A stretch of DNA of 64,000 nucleotides from assembly GCA_900638155.1 (NCBI GenBank), contig LR134495.1:868001-932000 (forward strand). Reading direction: 5' to 3'. The position numbers and the translations under genes are program-made. Positions 45,820 to 55,489 of the stretch are shown here, in pieces. Every line of letters starts with the position of its first letter. The stretch's first letter is position 1. The DNA is from Mannheimia haemolytica (GTDB taxonomy: Bacteria; Pseudomonadota; Gammaproteobacteria; Enterobacterales; Pasteurellaceae). The notes under the pieces were generated by a model. The model did no database searches. It saw nothing but the letters and a program-made list of their open reading frames with translations, and was not told the DNA's origin.

Positions 45820-48120
45820 TTAAAAACTGATATTCATTCCAAGCATTGCATTTCTACCCATTTGTGGAATATGTGGTAGATATGAGGCATGTTGGTACAT
45901 TTTCTGATTAAGCAAGTTATCCACTTTAAGGAATACTTGGTATTCTGTTTGATTAAAATGATTACTATAGGTTACGCCAAGGTTTACTTGATGATGGCCA
46001 GGGGTAACTTGTTCGTATTTCGAGACTTTTTTCTGAGCAAAGACTCGGTAATATTCTAACATTCCAGACCAGTTTAGGTTGAAGTCAGCATTAAATCTTG
46101 CTCCTAAACGTAGTGGTGGTATACGAGGTGCAGAAATGTCTGGCTGAGAAGCCCATTTGTCAACTTCACCTGTCCAAATGTTGTAACTCATTGCAATATT
46201 AGGTAAGTTGACTAACTTTCCACGGACATAGTCTCCGAATACGGCTAAGCGATAATTTGGTGTAAATAGATAACCAATTTCGCCTTCTGCCCCACTAAAG
46301 CGAGCTTCGCCTTGATAATATCTATTCACTTTCAGGTTATATTCATCGGTAAAAGATTTAGGTCCACGATTATCATTAAGGGTTAATGGGTAAATATAGT
46401 TGCCATAACGGGTATGGTAGAGATTTAATTTATAATCCCATTTGTCGCCAACATAAGCTAACGCTAGCTCTATTTGGTTAGAACGCTCTTTTTTTAGATT
46501 TTTATTGCCAGCCTCAAATGCATTTAAAGCAATGTGTTTACCATGAGCATAGAGTTCCTGAGCATTAGGTAAACGTTCTTGATGTGCAGCATTTAATGTT
46601 AACTTATGGTTTGGTGCGAAATACCAATGGGTTGCAAAGCTATAAGAATAGCCTTTGTCTTTATGTGGGTCCAAGTTTGGCATAGGTGTATTAAAGCCTA
46701 GCCAGCGATCAATTAATTTCACATCATAATCCATTGCTATTTTTTGACGTTCTGCCCGCCCACTTAACTCAAAGGTAAAGTCACCTAAATTAAGGCGTTC
46801 AATCGCAAAGAGACTCCATAATTTTGTTTTTGGATTATTGAGTAAAGGCTGTTTATTAAATACTTTTGCAGCTCGTGAAGCTTCAAGTGCAAGTGCTGAG
46901 GTAGATTGGTTGGTGTATTGCAGACCAATAGCTCCTTTTAGCCCTTTCCACTCTTTGTGAACCAATTCGAAACGTAGATTTTTTCCTTTGTTCTTGAAGT
47001 AATTTTCAACTCTTTTTCCATCTTTTTCATCATGATAGTAATCTACATAGTTAGCTGATATTTTGGCTTCTTCAAAACCAGGAAGTGGATTTTGCAAACT
47101 TCCATCAATATCATACCGCTTGGAGTGCATATCAATCCAAGGTTTGCCGTGCTCGTGAGTATCTTGTCCATAATGTGAGCCACCCGGAATATGAGTATGC
47201 AGTAAACGGATACCAGGGTTGTTATAGTCAATATCTCCTTCTTCTGCAAGGTGTGGGTAAAAACGTAAATAACCTTTTGCAAACATAACGGCTTGGCGAA
47301 TAATACTAATAGTATAGTGATCGTATTTGTGTGTGTGACCAATTAATCCGTATTTATCACGGCGATCAGTGTAAGCAATACCAAGATGTCCTCGCTCTCC
47401 AATCCAAGAAAGACCTACTGTGCCGGTTTGTGATTGTACATCGCTATCTGGTACGCGGTGGTGAGGTTTGCCTTCAATCGTAAAGTGTGGAGCATAGTAT
47501 TCGGAAGCTTTGTTATACATTCCCTGTACTCGCAAGGCTAAATGATTTCCAAGGGCAAAGGTTGAGCCTGCATAGGTTAAACGCTCTTTACTGGCTGAGC
47601 CAAAACGCACACCAAATTGCCCCTCATAGCCTTTTTCGGGAATAGCGGTTGGAATTTTATTGTCTACTACATTAATTACACCTGCCGTATTACCTGCACT
47701 ATAAAGTAAAGTGGTTGGACCACGTAAAATTTCAATACGTTTAGCAAGTAGCGCATCTACGGTCACAGCATGATCAGGAGACATTCCCGACATATCTAAG
47801 TTTTCGCCATTATTTTGTAAGATTTTTGCACGCTTACTCTCTTGCCCACGAATAATTGGCGTACTTGCACCGCCACCGAACTGGCTTGAATGAATGCCTA
47901 ATTCACCGGATAAAGCGTTACCTAATGTAATACTACCTTGTTTTAATTTTTTTTCATCAACAACAGATTCATTGCTATTTAGTTCACCACCTAGTAATTT
48001 CCCTTTGGTTGAAGGCGTATTTCCATCAACAGTAATAGTCTCTAAAGAGATTTCATTAGCGTAGCCTACTCCACTAATGGCAAGGAGAATTGATACAGTG
48101 AGATAATTTTTCTTTAACAC
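45820..48120 (-). CDS. znuD: TonB-dependent outer-membrane receptor, ZnuD-like (zinc or heme)
   Basis: 766 residues. Signal peptide (LKKNYLTVSILLAISGVGYA), TonB box-like region ETITV, plug domain with IIRGQESKRAKILQNNG near 90 and EILRGPTTLLYSAGNTAGVINVVDN near 130-155, then a 22-strand barrel ending in …MLGMNISF. Two His-rich loops (GLIGHTHKYDHY, and HTHIPGGSHYGQDTHEHGKP…MHSKRYD) match the metal-capturing loops of Neisseria ZnuD. The start is a GTG at 48120: AGAAGGA lies 8 bases upstream and a standard signal peptide follows. ATGs at 48150 and 48207 lack ribosome sites. A Zur-like half dyad lies near 48213-48233 but is weak. Heme remains an alternative ligand. Confidence 0.85.
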   Translation of the reverse strand: MLKKNYLTVSILLAISGVGYANEISLETITVDGNTPSTKGKLLGGELNSNESVVDEKKLKQGSITLGNALSGELGIHSSQFGGGASTPIIRGQESKRAKILQNNGENLDMSGMSPDHAVTVDALLAKRIEILRGPTTLLYSAGNTAGVINVVDNKIPTAIPEKGYEGQFGVRFGSASKERLTYAGSTFALGNHLALRVQGMYNKASEYYAPHFTIEGKPHHRVPDSDVQSQTGTVGLSWIGERGHLGIAYTDRRDKYGLIGHTHKYDHYTISIIRQAVMFAKGYLRFYPHLAEEGDIDYNNPGIRLLHTHIPGGSHYGQDTHEHGKPWIDMHSKRYDIDGSLQNPLPGFEEAKISANYVDYYHDEKDGKRVENYFKNKGKNLRFELVHKEWKGLKGAIGLQYTNQSTSALALEASRAAKVFNKQPLLNNPKTKLWSLFAIERLNLGDFTFELSGRAERQKIAMDYDVKLIDRWLGFNTPMPNLDPHKDKGYSYSFATHWYFAPNHKLTLNAAHQERLPNAQELYAHGKHIALNAFEAGNKNLKKERSNQIELALAYVGDKWDYKLNLYHTRYGNYIYPLTLNDNRGPKSFTDEYNLKVNRYYQGEARFSGAEGEIGYLFTPNYRLAVFGDYVRGKLVNLPNIAMSYNIWTGEVDKWASQPDISAPRIPPLRLGARFNADFNLNWSGMLEYYRVFAQKKVSKYEQVTPGHHQVNLGVTYSNHFNQTEYQVFLKVDNLLNQKMYQHASYLPHIPQMGRNAMLGMNISF

Positions 48121-48258
48121 GTTTAGAGTCCTTCTAGAATAAATAGCCATAAAAAAATAATGGCAATGAAATTTACAGATATTTTGTAAGAAGTGCAATA
48201 TTTCCATAAAAAAATAATTGTTATTTTATGATTGAGTGTATTTTGAAAAGGGAAATAA

Positions 48259-48311
48259 AAAATCTACATCTGAATCAGAACGGTTATTCTGTTTTGTCAG
48301 ATGTAGATTTT
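48259..48311 (-). terminator. rph terminator
   Basis: 15-bp perfect stem AAAATCTACATCTGA (48259-48273) / TCAGATGTAGATTTT (48297-48311), with an inner CAGAA/TTCTG hairpin. On the minus strand it ends in TTTTTTATTT. It isolates znuD from rph. Confidence 0.85.
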
Positions 48312-48342
48312 ATTTAAAAAGAAAATCAAAAAGAGAAGTGAA

Positions 48343-49059
48343 TTATTTAGCTAACGCTTTACGTTGAGCTTCAACTAGCTGGCTAATGCCTTGCTTCGCT
48401 AAATCTAGCAATGTCAGTAATTCTTCGTGCGAGAACGGTTCGCCTTCTGCCGTGCCTTGTACTTCCACTAAACGACCATCTTCGACCATCACCACGTTCA
48501 TATCAGTTTCAGCGTTGGAATCTTCCACATATTCTAAGTCACACACGGCTTCGCCTGCTACAATGCCGACAGAAATTGCCGCTACCAAGCCTTTCATTGG
48601 GTTAGTTTTTAGTACGCCATCAGCCACTAATTTATTCATTGCATCGTACAACGCTACGCACGCACCGGTAATTGAGGCGGTACGAGTGCCGCCATCGGCT
48701 TGAATAACATCACAATCTACGGTAACAGTACGCTCGCCTAAGGCTTTTAAATCCACCACTGCACGCAGAGAACGGGCAATCAAGCGTTGGATTTCCATTG
48801 TGCGTCCGCCTTGTTTACCTTTTGCCGCTTCACGCTGAGTGCGAGAGTGAGTGGCTCGTGGCAGCATACCATATTCCGCTGTGACCCAACCTTGCTGCTG
48901 ACCTTTTAAAAAGCGTGGCACACTTTCTTCCACCGTTGCGTTACATAACACTTTGGTTTCGCCAAACTCAATTAATACCGAGCCTTCGGCATAGCGAGTG
49001 TAATTACGGGTAATTTTAATTTCTCTAACTTGGTTGTTTGCTCGATTATTTGGACGCAT
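48343..49059 (-). CDS. rph: Ribonuclease PH
   Basis: 238 residues, standard length. Begins [16 protein letters not shown]; phosphate-binding and catalytic segments [19 protein letters not shown] (near 86) and [19 protein letters not shown] (near 115); C-terminal …[17 protein letters not shown]. It trims tRNA 3' ends by phosphorolysis. AAAGGGAAAAGAAA precedes the ATG. Divergent from yicC across a 270-bp gap mostly occupied by a palindromic element; yicC and rph are also divergent neighbours in E. coli. Confidence 0.96.
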   Translation of the reverse strand: MRPNNRANNQVREIKITRNYTRYAEGSVLIEFGETKVLCNATVEESVPRFLKGQQQGWVTAEYGMLPRATHSRTQREAAKGKQGGRTMEIQRLIARSLRAVVDLKALGERTVTVDCDVIQADGGTRTASITGACVALYDAMNKLVADGVLKTNPMKGLVAAISVGIVAGEAVCDLEYVEDSNAETDMNVVMVEDGRLVEVQGTAEGEPFSHEELLTLLDLAKQGISQLVEAQRKALAK

Positions 49060-49141
49060 TTTCTTTTCCCTTTACTAAAATTTTTACCATTTTAGCAAAG
49101 AACACAGTAAAATGTGATTTTTCTTTTATTCAGTGTTTACT

Positions 49142-49304
49142 CTCTCCCCTTGTGGGAGAGAGACCGCTTGTTGAAGCATTTAGCGAAACAAGCAGAGAGA
49201 GGGAAACAAGCGGCTGGTTTTATGGAAGTTTTTGCAAATTCCCCCTCTCCCTGATTTTTCTTCTGAACGAAGAAAAATCCGTCCCTCTCCCACAAAGGGG
49301 AGAG
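49142..49304. repeat. ~160-bp palindromic element with two internal hairpins, copy 3 (rph-yicC gap)
   Basis: Ends CTCTCCCCTTGTGGGAGAG (49142-49160) and CTCTCCCACAAAGGGGAGAG (49285-49304). Hairpin A is GCTTGTT…AACAAGC (overlapping an uptake signal); hairpin B has 11-bp perfect arms GATTTTTCTTC / GAAGAAAAATC around TGAAC. Confidence 0.88.
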
Positions 49305-49328
49305 GGTGTAACAATATGAGGAATACCA

Positions 49329-50192
49329 ATGATTTATAGTATGACAGCATTTGCCCATTTAGAAATGAAAAAAGAGTGGGGCAATGCAGTGTGGGAAATT
49401 CGCTCGGTAAATCAACGCTTTTTAGAAACATATTTTCGTTTGCCGGAGCAGTTTCGCAATCTTGAAATGAGCTTGCGTGAGCGTTTACGTTCTGCACTAA
49501 CACGAGGCAAGGTAGAGTGTAGCTTACGCATTGATTTAAGCAAAACCCAAAACAGTGAAATTGCATTAAACAAGGAATATGCCACGCAGGTAGTGCAATC
49601 ACTAAAATGGTTAAAAGAAACCGCAAATGAAGGCGAGATCAACCTTGTTGATGTGCTACGTTTCCCGGGCGTGGTGGATAATGAAAGCCAAGATTTAGAC
49701 CAAATTGCTCAAGATTTATTAGCCGGCTTTGAACAAATTCTGGCAGATTTTATCGCAATGCGAGCCAGAGAGGGCGAGAACGTGCAAGCCCTGATCTTAC
49801 AACGTTTAGAAGCAATTTCAGTTGAGGCTGCAAAGGTACAAGCCCAAATGCCGGAAATTCTGCAATGGCAGAAAGATCGTTTACAACAACGGTTCGATGA
49901 ACTGAATTTACAGCTTGAACCACAACGCTTAGAACAAGAAATGGTGTTACTTGCCCAACGTGTTGATGTGGCGGAGGAATTAGACCGCTTGCAATTACAC
50001 GTTAAAGAAACCACTAATATCCTGAAAAAAGGCGGTGCGGTTGGGCGTAAACTGGATTTTATGATGCAAGAACTAAACCGTGAATCCAACACACTCGCCT
50101 CAAAATCGATTAATGCGGATGTGACTAATTCGGCGGTAGAGCTGAAAGTGTTGATCGAACAGATGCGTGAACAAATTCAGAATTTAGAATAG
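49329..50192 (+). CDS. yicC: YicC-family endoribonuclease
   Basis: 287 residues, typical. Begins IYSMTAFAHLE…WEIRSVNQRFLETYFRLPE, the conserved YicC N-terminus; C-terminal DUF1732 part GRKLDFMMQELNRESNTLASKS…VELKVLIEQMREQIQNLE. E. coli YicC is an RNase reported to act on small RNAs. GAGGAATACCA precedes the ATG. ygfZ begins 8 bases after its stop, so the two are probably cotranscribed. Confidence 0.94.
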   Translation: MIYSMTAFAHLEMKKEWGNAVWEIRSVNQRFLETYFRLPEQFRNLEMSLRERLRSALTRGKVECSLRIDLSKTQNSEIALNKEYATQVVQSLKWLKETANEGEINLVDVLRFPGVVDNESQDLDQIAQDLLAGFEQILADFIAMRAREGENVQALILQRLEAISVEAAKVQAQMPEILQWQKDRLQQRFDELNLQLEPQRLEQEMVLLAQRVDVAEELDRLQLHVKETTNILKKGGAVGRKLDFMMQELNRESNTLASKSINADVTNSAVELKVLIEQMREQIQNLE

Positions 50193-50200
50193 GACAGATT

Positions 50201-51091
50201 ATGGCAATGAATTTCAAGCAAGTGAGCCAGAGCTACCCAAATCTCTGCGTGCCGCTTTCTCAGTATCGTTTAATTGAAATCGCAGGGGTAGATGCTGAGA
50301 AATATCTTCAAGGGCAATTAACCTGCGACGTGGTAAAAATTGCGGTGGGCGAACATACGCTAACCAGTCATTGTGATCCGAAAGGCAAAATGAGTGCGTT
50401 ATTCCGCTTGTATCGTGCAGAAAATGAGAAATTTATCGCGGTAATTCACCGCAGTTTATTGCCGGAAGCCCTAACGCAACTCAAAAAATATGCGGTGTTT
50501 TCAAAAGTGATCTTTACGGAGTTAGACACCCCAATTTATGGAGTGGCAGGCGAACAGGAATTTGCAAAATTGAGCGAAAATACCACCGCTTTACGTTTAA
50601 CCACAGGACAGCCTCGAGCCATTGTTTGGGGAGAAGTGCTTGAAACGACTGCCGATGAACAGCTCTGGACATTAATGGACATTCAAGGCGGGATTCCTGT
50701 TCTCTTGCAACAAAACCAGTTTGAGCTGATTCCACAGGCAACTAATTTACAGGCACTTGAATCTGCGATTTCATTCACCAAAGGTTGCTACATTGGGCAA
50801 GAAACGGTGGCGAGAGCGAAATATCGTGGAGCGAATAAACGTGCTTTATTTACCCTTGCCGGTAATTTTGACGGTGAAGTTAGCTTACCGGAAGTTACTT
50901 CTGCAATTGAAATGCAACTGGGCGAAAATTGGCGGGCAACCGGCACTGTGCTGGCGAGTGCCACTGACGAAAACACCCTGTGGGTGCAAGTAGTGTTGAA
51001 TAAAGATATCGAACCTGAAACGAAGTTCAGAGCCAATGGCGTAGCGTTGGAAATGGTCGAGTTGCCTTATAGTTTGGCAGAAAATGAGTAA
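50201..51091 (+). CDS. ygfZ: tRNA-modifying protein YgfZ (folate-binding)
   Basis: 296 residues. Hallmark segment KGCYIGQETVARAKYRGANKRALF near 193-215 (the K-G-C-Y-x-G-Q-E motif), and an N-terminal QGQLTCDVV. It is related to GcvT; E. coli YgfZ needs tetrahydrofolate and supports MiaB-type Fe-S enzymes. AGGACAGATT precedes the ATG at 50201; a second ATG two codons on is possible. Follows yicC by 8 bases. Confidence 0.93.
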   Translation: MAMNFKQVSQSYPNLCVPLSQYRLIEIAGVDAEKYLQGQLTCDVVKIAVGEHTLTSHCDPKGKMSALFRLYRAENEKFIAVIHRSLLPEALTQLKKYAVFSKVIFTELDTPIYGVAGEQEFAKLSENTTALRLTTGQPRAIVWGEVLETTADEQLWTLMDIQGGIPVLLQQNQFELIPQATNLQALESAISFTKGCYIGQETVARAKYRGANKRALFTLAGNFDGEVSLPEVTSAIEMQLGENWRATGTVLASATDENTLWVQVVLNKDIEPETKFRANGVALEMVELPYSLAENE

Positions 51092-51095
51092 AAAG

Positions 51096-51123
51096 AACGG
51101 TCATCAGAGTATGACCGTTTTTT
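51096..51123. terminator. Bidirectional terminator between ygfZ and yfhL
   Basis: 9-bp stem AACGGTCAT (51096-51104) / ATGACCGTT (51111-51119), 6-base loop, T-runs on both strands (TTTTTT to the right; CTTTTT on the minus strand). Confidence 0.88.
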
Positions 51124-51382
51124 ATATCTGATCAGGGTGATGAATCATTACAAAACGTTCCCACAACTGCTCTTCGGTTTCGATATTATCAGGATCTTTG
51201 ATAATGCAGTTGGTAATCGGGCAAACTTTCTGGCAAGTCGGCTTTTCATAATGCCCGACACATTCGGTACATAACACCGGATCGATGATATAAATATCAT
51301 CGCCCACCGAAATCGCCTCGTTCGGGCATTCCGGCAAGCACATATCACAGTTGGTACATTTGTGGGTAATTAATAAAGCCAT
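51122..51382 (-). CDS. yfhL: YfhL-family 2x[4Fe-4S] ferredoxin
   Basis: 86 residues. Two cluster motifs: CTNCDMCLPECP (near residue 9) and CTECVGHYEKPTCQKVCP (near 37-55); the longer spacing in the second is typical of the Alvin/YfhL ferredoxin type. E. coli YfhL donates electrons to a tRNA hydroxylase (TrhP). Start at 51382 (MALLITHKC); the frame runs back to 51511 through an uptake-signal dyad and is not likely used. Confidence 0.92.
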   Translation of the reverse strand: MALLITHKCTNCDMCLPECPNEAISVGDDIYIIDPVLCTECVGHYEKPTCQKVCPITNCIIKDPDNIETEEQLWERFVMIHHPDQI

Positions 51383-51409
51383 AGTTTGTATTGAGAAAAT
51401 AAAAATTAA

Positions 51410-51454
51410 ACAAGCGGTCGATTTTGCAAAAAATTTGCAAATCTTACCGCTTGT
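51410..51454. repeat. Inverted uptake-signal pair in the yfhL-rbsD gap
   Basis: ACAAGCGGT (51410-51418) and ACCGCTTGT (51446-51454), with TTTTGCAAA…TTTGCAAA between. Confidence 0.78.
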
Positions 51455-51486
51455 CACTAAATGTTGCCTATTATAAAGCAAAATAA

Positions 51487-51502
51487 TTTGAACTACTTCA
51501 CA
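51487..51502. promoter_or_regulatory. CRP site of the ribose operon
   Basis: TTTGA-ACTACT-TCACA: one change from TGTGA-N6-TCACA. Its centre is about 60.5 bases before the start inferred from the TATGAT box at 51543, the class I position. Confidence 0.6.
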
Positions 51503-51542
51503 TTTTTGCAATTTGCTTGTTTATCCGGTTAAGAAAATTTTT

Positions 51543-51548
51543 TATGAT
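51543..51548 (+). promoter_or_regulatory. Predicted -10 box of the rbs operon
   Basis: TATGAT (5/6). No good -35 is seen, in keeping with a CRP-dependent promoter. Confidence 0.45.
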
Positions 51549-51550
51549 TT

Positions 51551-51568
51551 CATCGAAACGTTTCGATG
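51551..51568. promoter_or_regulatory. RbsR operator
   Basis: CATCGAAACGTTTCGATG, a perfect 18-bp palindrome with the CGAAACGTTTCG core of LacI-family ribose repressors. It covers the predicted transcription start, so bound RbsR would block initiation. It lies 43 bases before rbsD. Confidence 0.88.
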
Positions 51569-51610
51569 GAGTATTTTCCAGCGTGATGGAGCGAAAATAA
51601 AGGAGTTAGT

Positions 51611-52030
51611 ATGAAAAAAACGCTAAATCTGAATGCACAACTTTCACACAGCATTGCGACACTCGGGCATACCGATAGTTTGACCGTTTGCGATGCCGGT
51701 TTGCCGATTCCAAATGCAATAGAGCGTATCGACTTGGCTTTAACCGCCGGTGTGCCGAGCTTTTTGCAAACATTTGATGTGGTCGTCAGTGAGCTGTTTG
51801 TTGAACGAGTGCTACTTGCTGAAGAAATTAAACAGAAAAATCCGCAAGTGCTAGCGGCTCTTTTGGAGCGTTTAACCCAATTAGAACAAACCCAACAAAA
51901 TAAAATTCAAATTGATTATGTGAACCACGAAATCTTTAAAGAGCAGACACATTACAGTAAAGCAGTTGTGCGTTCGGGCGAATGTTCGCCGTATGCCAAT
52001 ATTATTTTATATTCGGGTGTACCGTTTTAA
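51611..52030 (+). CDS. rbsD: D-ribose pyranase
   Basis: 139 residues, standard length. [27 protein letters not shown] with the catalytic His near residue 20 (GHTD), and C-terminal …[20 protein letters not shown]. It converts beta-pyranose to beta-furanose ribose so RbsK can act. AAAGGAG precedes the ATG. First gene of rbsDACBKR. Confidence 0.97.
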   Translation: MKKTLNLNAQLSHSIATLGHTDSLTVCDAGLPIPNAIERIDLALTAGVPSFLQTFDVVVSELFVERVLLAEEIKQKNPQVLAALLERLTQLEQTQQNKIQIDYVNHEIFKEQTHYSKAVVRSGECSPYANIILYSGVPF

Positions 52031-52036
52031 GGTGGA

Positions 52037-53536
52037 ATGATGGAAACCTTATTAAAAATGAGCGGGATAGATAAAGCCTTTCCCGGTGTGAAAGCCTTGA
52101 GCAATGCGTGCTTGTCTGTTTATGGTGGGCGAGTAATGGCATTAATGGGCGAAAATGGGGCAGGTAAATCCACCTTGATGAAAGTATTGACGGGGATTTA
52201 TAGCAAAGATGCCGGCTCTATTACTTATTTAAGCAAAGAAGTGACTTTTAAAGGCCCGAAAGATTCACAAGAAGCCGGTATTAGCATTATTCACCAAGAG
52301 CTGAATTTAGTCGGTAATTTAACCATTGCTGAAAATATTTTTTTGGGCCGTGAGTTCAAAACCGCTTGGGGGGCTATTGATTGGAAAAAAATGTACGCTG
52401 AGGCAGATAAACTGCTTGCCCGACTTGGGGTAAAACACAGTAGCCATCAGCTTTGTGCGGAGTTATCCATTGGCGAGCAGCAAATGGTGGAAATTGCGAA
52501 AGCTCTAAGTTTTGAGTCTAAAGTCATTATTATGGACGAACCGACCGATGCTTTAACCGATACAGAAACAGCATCGTTGTTTAAAGTTATTCGAGAGTTA
52601 AAAGCGGAAAATCGAGGCATTGTTTATATTTCCCATCGTTTAAAAGAGATTTTTGAAATTTGTGATGATGTGACGGTGCTAAGAGACGGGCAATTTATCG
52701 GGGAGCGAGTGATTGCCGATATTGATGAAGATCAGTTAATTGAAATGATGGTTGGTCGCCGTTTGGAAGAACAATATCCGCATTTACACCAAGAGCGTGG
52801 CGAGTTATTACTTGAAGTGAAGAATTTAAGTGGAAGTGGGGTGAATAATGTGTCATTCCAATTACACAAAGGTGAAATCGTGGGTATTTCCGGCTTAATG
52901 GGGGCAGGGCGTACTGAATTAATGAAGGTGCTTTATGGTGCATTGCCAAAAACAGCCGGCTCGATTGAACTAAATGGAAAAGCGATTTCCAACCATTGTC
53001 CGCAAGATGGGTTGAATAACGGCATTGTGTATATTTCAGAAGATCGTAAAGGCGATGGTCTGATTTTGGGAATGTCGGTAAAAGAAAATATGTCTTTGAC
53101 CTCTCTCGATCATTTCTCCAAAGCCGGCAGTATTCGCCACGATGCAGAAAAATTGGCGGTCGATGATTTTATTGAGATGTTTAACATCAAGACCCCAAGT
53201 CGGGAGCAACAAATTGGGCTGCTTTCCGGTGGTAATCAGCAAAAAGTGGCGATTGCCAAAGGTTTGATGACCCGCCCGAATGTGCTGATTTTAGACGAGC
53301 CGACACGGGGTGTGGATGTAGGGGCGAAAAAAGAGATCTATCAATTAATTAATGAATTTAAAAAAGATGGGCTGAGTATTTTGATGGTTTCGTCCGATAT
53401 GCCGGAAGTGTTGGGAATGAGCGACCGCATTTTAGTGATGCACGAAGGGCAAATCAGTGCTGAATTTTCACGAACAGAGGCGACACAAGAAAAGCTACTG
53501 GCAGCAGCTATCGGCAAAAGTACAGGATTAAATTAA
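52037..53536 (+). CDS. rbsA: Ribose ABC importer ATP-binding protein
   Basis: 499 residues with two ABC domains, as in all sugar importers of this class: Walker [10 protein letters not shown] near 37, signature [15 protein letters not shown] near 142, Walker [12 protein letters not shown]; second domain signature [15 protein letters not shown] near 395 and [12 protein letters not shown]. The first domain has the canonical P-loop, the second the degenerate one ([10 protein letters not shown]), which is normal for RbsA. GGTGGA lies just before the ATG; a second ATG follows at 52040. It begins 6 bases after rbsD. Confidence 0.96.
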   Translation: MMETLLKMSGIDKAFPGVKALSNACLSVYGGRVMALMGENGAGKSTLMKVLTGIYSKDAGSITYLSKEVTFKGPKDSQEAGISIIHQELNLVGNLTIAENIFLGREFKTAWGAIDWKKMYAEADKLLARLGVKHSSHQLCAELSIGEQQMVEIAKALSFESKVIIMDEPTDALTDTETASLFKVIRELKAENRGIVYISHRLKEIFEICDDVTVLRDGQFIGERVIADIDEDQLIEMMVGRRLEEQYPHLHQERGELLLEVKNLSGSGVNNVSFQLHKGEIVGISGLMGAGRTELMKVLYGALPKTAGSIELNGKAISNHCPQDGLNNGIVYISEDRKGDGLILGMSVKENMSLTSLDHFSKAGSIRHDAEKLAVDDFIEMFNIKTPSREQQIGLLSGGNQQKVAIAKGLMTRPNVLILDEPTRGVDVGAKKEIYQLINEFKKDGLSILMVSSDMPEVLGMSDRILVMHEGQISAEFSRTEATQEKLLAAAIGKSTGLN

Positions 53537-53545
53537 GGTGTGTTT

Positions 53546-54514
53546 ATGACGACTCAAACAAAGCAGCTTCAACTTGGCAGATTTTTAATCGATCAACGTT
53601 CTTTTGTAGCGTTATTTATTTTAATTGTCATTGTTTCAATGATTAACCCTGATTTTTTCAGCGTGGATAATATTTTAAATATTCTACGCCAAACCTCGGT
53701 GAATGCGATTATTGCGGTCGGAATGACCTTTGTGATTTTAATTGCAGGCATTGATTTATCGGTCGGTTCGGTTTTAGCGTTAACCGGTGCGGTTGCGGCT
53801 ACGTTAGTCGGCTCTGAATTGCCTATTTTCTTGGTGATTCCGCTGGTTTTATTATTAGGGACGGCATTTGGTGGCATTAGTGGAGCAATTGTTGCCAAAG
53901 GTAAAGTGCAGGCATTTATTGCGACTTTGGTCACAATGACCTTATTGCGTGGGATTACGATGGTTTATACCGATGGCAGACCGATTAGCACCGGCTTTTC
54001 TGATCAAGCAGATGCCTTTGCATTTATTGGTACAGGCTATTTGTTTGGTATTCCTGTGCCGATTTGGATTATGGCGGTAGTGTTTGCTGTGGCTTGGTAT
54101 ATTTTAAAACACACCCCGATTGGGCGTTACATTTACGCTTTAGGTGGCAACGAATCGGCAACCCAGCTTTCAGGCATCAATGTGAATAAAATTAAGATCT
54201 TCGTATTTGCCGTGAGTGGTTTTTTATCTGCTCTTGCCGGTTTAATTGTGACTTCACGTCTCTCTTCTGCTCAGCCAACGGCAGGTGTGTCCTATGAGTT
54301 AGATGCGATTGCAGCGGTAGTTGTTGGCGGAACCAGCCTAATGGGCGGTAAAGGGCGTGTAATGGGAACGCTTGTCGGGGCATTAATTATCGGTTTCTTA
54401 AACAATGCCCTTAATTTATTGGATATTTCTTCATATTATCAGATGATTGCTAAAGCGTTGGTTATTTTAGCAGCGGTATTAGCTGATAATTATCTAGGCA
54501 CTAAAAAAGTTTAA
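53546..54514 (+). CDS. rbsC: Ribose ABC importer permease
   Basis: 322 residues, about eight to ten membrane spans. Conserved [26 protein letters not shown] near 55-80, [17 protein letters not shown] near 198-214, and [20 protein letters not shown] near 250. It forms the ribose channel. The frame opens with GTG at 53540, but that codon is part of the ribosome site AAGGTG; the ATG at 53546 is the start. Confidence 0.96.
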   Translation: MTTQTKQLQLGRFLIDQRSFVALFILIVIVSMINPDFFSVDNILNILRQTSVNAIIAVGMTFVILIAGIDLSVGSVLALTGAVAATLVGSELPIFLVIPLVLLLGTAFGGISGAIVAKGKVQAFIATLVTMTLLRGITMVYTDGRPISTGFSDQADAFAFIGTGYLFGIPVPIWIMAVVFAVAWYILKHTPIGRYIYALGGNESATQLSGINVNKIKIFVFAVSGFLSALAGLIVTSRLSSAQPTAGVSYELDAIAAVVVGGTSLMGGKGRVMGTLVGALIIGFLNNALNLLDISSYYQMIAKALVILAAVLADNYLGTKKV

Positions 54515-54536
54515 TCTATCTTCAAAGGAGATTTCT

Positions 54537-55415
54537 ATGAAAAAATTAACCACTATTGCATCAGCGGTTATGTTAAGTTTATCGGTTGCGGCCACTGCTT
54601 CGGCAAAAGAGACTATCGCTCTTGCAGTATCGACTTTAGATAACCCATTCTTTGTGAGCCTTAAAGACGGTGCACAGAAAAAAGCAGATGAATTAGGCTA
54701 CAAATTAGTGGTGCTTGATTCCCAAAATGACCCGGCTAAAGAGCTTTCCAATGTGGAAGACTTAACCGTACGTGGGGCAAAAGTGTTATTGATTAACCCA
54801 ACCGATTCGGAAGCGGTCGGAAATGCGGTGGCTATTGCAAATCGCAACAAAATTCCGGTTATTACCCTTGACCGTGGTGCAGCAAAAGGCGAGGTGGTTA
54901 GCCATATCGCTTCTGATAACGTTGCCGGCGGTAAAATGGCGGGAGATTTCATTGCTCAGAAATTAGGTACAGGGGCGAAAGTGATTCAATTAGAAGGCAT
55001 TGCCGGCACTTCCGCTGCGCGTGAGCGTGGTGAAGGTTTCAAACAAGCGATTGAAGCACACAAATTCAATGTATTAGCCAGCCAACCTGCTGATTTTGAC
55101 CGTACTAAAGGCTTAAATGTGACCGAAAACTTACTCTCAAGCAAAGGAGATGTACAAGCGATTTTCGCACAAAATGATGAAATGGCATTAGGAGCTTTGC
55201 GTGCAGTGAGTTCAGCGAAGAAAGAGGTTGTAATTGTGGGCTTTGATGGCACAGATGATGGCGTAAAAGCCGTTGAAAGTGGTAAACTTGCCGCAACGAT
55301 TGCTCAACAACCTGAACTAATCGGCTCATTAGGTGTGGAAACCGCCGATAAGGTGCTAAAAGGCGAAAAAGTGGAAGCAAAAATTCCGGTTGATTTAAAA
55401 GTCATTTCAAAATAA
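54537..55415 (+). CDS. rbsB: Ribose-binding periplasmic protein
   Basis: 292 residues. Signal peptide ([22 protein letters not shown]), then the ribose-binding fold: [33 protein letters not shown] near 28-60, [30 protein letters not shown] near 62-90, ITLDRGA near 108, [14 protein letters not shown] near 213, VGFDGTDDG near 235. Ligand residues match E. coli RbsB in the segments I can see. AAGGAG precedes the ATG. It captures ribose in the periplasm and, in E. coli, also serves chemotaxis. Confidence 0.97.
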   Translation: MKKLTTIASAVMLSLSVAATASAKETIALAVSTLDNPFFVSLKDGAQKKADELGYKLVVLDSQNDPAKELSNVEDLTVRGAKVLLINPTDSEAVGNAVAIANRNKIPVITLDRGAAKGEVVSHIASDNVAGGKMAGDFIAQKLGTGAKVIQLEGIAGTSAARERGEGFKQAIEAHKFNVLASQPADFDRTKGLNVTENLLSSKGDVQAIFAQNDEMALGALRAVSSAKKEVVIVGFDGTDDGVKAVESGKLAATIAQQPELIGSLGVETADKVLKGEKVEAKIPVDLKVISK

Positions 55416-55446
55416 TTTTTTGTAGCCCTAAGGGGCTGAATTATAT

Positions 55447-55476
55447 AACCCGGTGTGGCTTTGCCGTGCCGGGGTT
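55447..55476 (+). promoter_or_regulatory. Intercistronic hairpin between rbsB and rbsK
   Basis: AACCCGGTGTGGC and GTGCCGGGGTT pair imperfectly around TTTGCC. With no T-run it is more likely an mRNA-stability or processing hairpin protecting the upstream rbsB message than a terminator. Confidence 0.5.
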
Positions 55477-55489
55477 ATGAGGAGTGAAT

